DNA of 64,000 nucleotides from Hyphomonas atlantica corrig. (lineage in GTDB: Bacteria; Pseudomonadota; Alphaproteobacteria; Caulobacterales; Hyphomonadaceae), in assembly GCF_000682715.1 (NCBI RefSeq), contig NZ_AWFH01000012.1:62001-126000 (forward strand), written 5' to 3'. The notes under the pieces are model-generated. The model had not been told where the DNA came from, ran no database searches, and worked only from the letters and a program-made list of their open reading frames with translations. Numbering within the stretch: the first letter of the stretch is position 1; each line of letters opens with the position of its first letter. A program made the translations under genes and the position numbers. Shown in pieces: positions 61,688 through 64,000 of the stretch.

Positions 61688-62881
61688 ATGTCACAATTCT
61701 CGACCCTGACTCCGATGCCCGCAGACGCGCTGCTGGGCCTGATGGCTGCTTATCGCGAAGATATGCGCGCGGAAAAATTCGACCTAGGTGTTGGTGTCTA
61801 CAAGAATGATGAGGGCGAAACGCCGGTCATGTCTGCGGTCGCCAAGGCCGAAGCGCTGATCCTCGAATCCCAGACCACCAAAGTGTACGAAGGCCCGCGC
61901 GGCAATCCGGACTATTGCGCTGCCATTGAGGCCTTTGTGTTCGGGGAGGGCGCAGCCGCCATTACAGAAGGGCGCACATTGTCCTTCACCGCGCCGGGCG
62001 GCTGTGGCGCGCTTTTCCTCGGTACGGGCCTGATGAGCCGTATGGGCGTCAAAACCGTCTGGGTGTCGAACCCGACCTGGCCAAACCATCCGAATGTCGT
62101 GCGCTTCATGGGTCTTGACGTGGCGGAATATCCCTATGCCGATCCGGAAACGGGCGAGCTGGACCTTGCGGCCATGATGGCCGGAATCGACAAGGCTGAG
62201 CGCGGCGATGGCATCATTATTCAGGGGCCTTGCCACAACCCGACCGGCATCGACCTGACGGTGGATGACTGGAAAGCCGTTGGCGAACTGGTGAAGAAGA
62301 AGGGCCTGTTCGCGATGTTGGACGTTGCCTATCACGGCTTCGCCAAAGGGCTGGATGAGGACGTGAAGGGCGTGCGTGCCTTCATCGATGCGGCCGGCGA
62401 GGCGCTGATCTCCTATTCCTGTTCAAAGAATTTCGGGCTCTATCGTGAGCGAGCCGGGTGTTTCCTCGCGGTGGGAGAAACGGCCGAAGGCATCGCAGCC
62501 GCGTCGACGCATGTGGCGGCGCTCGCCCGGGCCAGCTATTCCATGCCGCCGGCACATGGCGCGGCCATCGTGGCCACTATCCTGAACAATGCTGAACTGC
62601 GCGCAGAGTGGGAAGCCGAGCTGACCCAGATGCGCGAGCGGATGATTTCCCTGCGCAAGGCGCTTGCGGACGCGCTGGTCGAGAAGACCGGGTCCAACCG
62701 CCTCGGCGCAGTGGCAAACCAGAACGGCATGTTCAGCCAGTTGCCCTTGTCCAAGGACGGGATTACGGCGATGCGCGAAAAGAGCGGCCTTTACATGCCG
62801 AACTCCGGACGGATCAATATTGCAGGCCTGAACCTGAAAGACATTCCGACCATCGCGGACATCATCGCCAGCGAAGCCTAG
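61688..62881 (+). CDS. tyrB: Aromatic/aspartate aminotransferase, class I
   Basis: 397 aa PLP enzyme of the AspC/TyrB group. The fold-type I signature ISYSCSKNFGLYRERAG carries the PLP Lys and the substrate Arg. NPTWPNHPNVVRFMGLDV and QGPCHNPTGIDLTVDDW are also family segments. AspC and TyrB cannot be separated by eye; the neighbouring hppD-fahA-scoAB genes favour an aromatic aminotransferase that makes 4-hydroxyphenylpyruvate. ATG 61688 was chosen because similarity begins there. Its stop is shared with the convergent thioesterase gene through CTAG. Confidence 0.85.
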   Translation: MSQFSTLTPMPADALLGLMAAYREDMRAEKFDLGVGVYKNDEGETPVMSAVAKAEALILESQTTKVYEGPRGNPDYCAAIEAFVFGEGAAAITEGRTLSFTAPGGCGALFLGTGLMSRMGVKTVWVSNPTWPNHPNVVRFMGLDVAEYPYADPETGELDLAAMMAGIDKAERGDGIIIQGPCHNPTGIDLTVDDWKAVGELVKKKGLFAMLDVAYHGFAKGLDEDVKGVRAFIDAAGEALISYSCSKNFGLYRERAGCFLAVGETAEGIAAASTHVAALARASYSMPPAHGAAIVATILNNAELRAEWEAELTQMRERMISLRKALADALVEKTGSNRLGAVANQNGMFSQLPLSKDGITAMREKSGLYMPNSGRINIAGLNLKDIPTIADIIASEA

Positions 62882-63801
62882 ATTTCCAGCCCCGGTGCGG
62901 CCATCTCGCTCAGCCCCCGGATCATGTCCGGCGGAGCAGGGATGGCCTTGCGGGCGTCAAGGTCCAGCGTGATCGCCGTTGCCTGCATGGTGGCCCAAGG
63001 CTTTCCGTTGGCGGGATTCATCATCCAGTGAATCAGGTTGTGCGTCTTGCCCTGCGCTCCGCCGAATGATGTGTAGAGTTCGTACAGATCCCCGGCCACG
63101 GGCATGTCATGATACCGAAGCCGGTATTCCAGAACGGCAGCGCCCATGCGCAAATCCCCGGCGGACTCGGCAACCTTCTTGCGCCAATTGTAAAGGATGT
63201 TCGGAACAGAATCCGATGTGCGGCCCAGCATCCAATAGGGATACATGTGGCCATGCACGTCGAGATGCTGAGGTGGCACAGCGCCGCGCCCGGCCAATGG
63301 TGCGCCGACCTGCTTTACGCGGTCCAGCGTGATCTCACTGTGAGGCAGTCCGGGGGCTGACATATCGATTGAGCGCGGTGCGGATTCTTCTGGCGCGGTA
63401 TCTGTAACGTCGGGAATGGCCTGCCGCGTTCGGGAACTCCACGGGAAGGGTTTGCGCATGGTCGTGTCGACATGCAGCACACGTGTTCGCATGCAGGCGG
63501 CCAGGCTGCCATCGCCGTGGCGCAGTTCTTGATAGATCAGCGCGTCATCTTCGCCGGCTTCCAGAACGCAGCCATTCATGGTCAGCGGCCTGCCGGGCAG
63601 AACCTCCCGCACGAAGCGGATGTGCTGGTCTACCGGAATAATGGTCGACGGTGAATTCGCCCGGAAGGCGTGCGGCATGCCAAGGCTGGGCGCGAATGCC
63701 GCGAGCCCTTCCACCTGCTTCTCGACATAGACGCGCACATTCATGTGCCCCATCTCGTCGCAATCCCACTGATTGCAGCTCCCCCTCCACAATGTGATCA
63801 T
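62878..63801 (-). CDS. Double-hotdog acyl thioesterase-like protein
   Basis: 307 aa. Two hotdog-like halves, each with a helix after a D-x-x-G-H-M motif: WDCDEMGHMNVRVYVEK near residue 12 and PPQHLDVHGHMYPYWMLGR near residue 190. The first half carries the better match to an acyl-CoA thioesterase active-site D/N-G-H-M. A linker with TDTAPEESAP lies between. The start at 63801 overlaps the stop of the upstream Fur-type gene by ATGA, so translation is coupled. Substrate unknown. Confidence 0.78.
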   Translation of the reverse strand: MITLWRGSCNQWDCDEMGHMNVRVYVEKQVEGLAAFAPSLGMPHAFRANSPSTIIPVDQHIRFVREVLPGRPLTMNGCVLEAGEDDALIYQELRHGDGSLAACMRTRVLHVDTTMRKPFPWSSRTRQAIPDVTDTAPEESAPRSIDMSAPGLPHSEITLDRVKQVGAPLAGRGAVPPQHLDVHGHMYPYWMLGRTSDSVPNILYNWRKKVAESAGDLRMGAAVLEYRLRYHDMPVAGDLYELYTSFGGAQGKTHNLIHWMMNPANGKPWATMQATAITLDLDARKAIPAPPDMIRGLSEMAAPGLEI

Positions 63802-64000
63802 GCAGCGCAATCCCGGCAGGTGCCGCGAACTTCGATCACGGCGCGCGTCATGGTGAAGCCGGCCGCTTCGGTTTCGGCGCGCAGGGCCTTGTTGGTCGAG
63901 GTTGCGTGCAGCTCTTCTGCGGCGTTGCAGGAATTGCAGATCAGGAACACGGCTGAATGATTGTGGCTGGCATGGCCACAGGCCACATAGGCGTTCAGGC
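63798..64000 (-). CDS. Fur/Zur-family metalloregulator, C-terminal part (runs off the window)
   Basis: Only the last ~66 codons are visible; the gene continues beyond base 64000, so the true start is not seen. NAYVACGHASHNHSAVFLICNSCNAAEELHA carries a C-x-x-C zinc site (CNSC) and a His-rich stretch, and the sequence ends with GTCRDC. This is the C-terminal dimerisation and metal-binding domain of the Fur superfamily; the two C-x-x-C pairs and the His cluster favour Zur over Fur. The stop overlaps the thioesterase start by ATGA. Confidence 0.7.
   Translation of the reverse strand, partial: LNAYVACGHASHNHSAVFLICNSCNAAEELHATSTNKALRAETEAAGFTMTRAVIEVRGTCRDCAA

Overview
The window looks like a chromosomal segment from a marine or freshwater alphaproteobacterium close to Hyphomonas and the other Caulobacterales/Hyphomonadaceae. 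The basis is the mix of genes: a TonB-dependent receptor of the Xanthomonas/Caulobacter type followed by sapC, a JmjC-like cupin and a flavin-dependent halogenase; a PleC-like PAS histidine kinase; mreBCD-mrdA-rodA; an Mla-type lipid transporter with a STAS-permease fusion; and CtrA-like TTAA-N7-TTAAC boxes. The assignment rests on gene content read by eye, not on a database search. Most of the window is GC-rich with dense coding; the exception is the first ~1.4 kb, which is clearly more AT-rich. No rRNA, IS element, prophage or CRISPR array was seen; there is one tRNA (Val, UAC).

Layout. 0-1.4 kb: an AT-rich gene whose C-terminus resembles a diadenylate cyclase (DisA_N/DAC) domain. 1.4-7.2 kb: an unknown gene, a PilJ-PAS-GGDEF diguanylate cyclase, parE and an Old Yellow Enzyme family oxidoreductase. 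7.3-10 kb: lon with a sigma32-like promoter, its terminator and tRNA-Val. 10.5-17 kb: TonB receptor, sapC, cupin and halogenase, with operator-like palindromes upstream. 17-23.3 kb: an FAD oxidoreductase, a histidine kinase that has lost its phospho-acceptor histidine, a GT2 glycosyltransferase and an STT3-like membrane glycosyltransferase. 23.5-29.2 kb: the rod-shape operon. 29.2-35.6 kb: a sodium symporter, proline iminopeptidase, a lipoprotein, DUF423, a thioesterase, an uncharacterised beta-barrel-like protein and an L-Ala-D/L-Glu epimerase. 35.7-39.2 kb: mlaE-mlaF-mlaD and an auxiliary lipoprotein. 39.2-42.7 kb: a pair of acyl-CoA dehydrogenases, an unknown gene and a VanZ-like protein. 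42.8-49.8 kb: pepN, the PleC-like kinase, a histidine phosphatase, kdsB and a lipoprotein. 49.9-53.2 kb: a BlaI/BlaR1-like pair with a tandem operator, divergent from a DUF4197 lipoprotein. 53.2-56.1 kb: an alpha/beta hydrolase and an SLC13/RCK permease. 56.1-62.9 kb: a tyrosine-catabolism region (MarR regulator with palindromic operator, hppD, VOC protein, fahA, scoAB, then an aromatic aminotransferase). 62.9-64 kb: a double-hotdog thioesterase and the 3' end of a Fur/Zur-type regulator.

How the genes work together. The rod operon (mreB to rodA) forms an elongasome, with a perfect CtrA box in front that suggests cell-cycle control. The Mla genes move lipids between the membranes. Tyrosine would go via the aminotransferase, HppD, (homogentisate dioxygenase and maleylacetoacetate isomerase, both absent here), FahA and ScoAB to fumarate and acetoacetyl-CoA. 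The most unusual items are the DAC-like gene in foreign-looking DNA, the His-to-Ala histidine kinase, the BlaR1 homologue whose sensor is a coiled coil, and four tail-to-tail gene pairs that share one CTAG as both stop codons.
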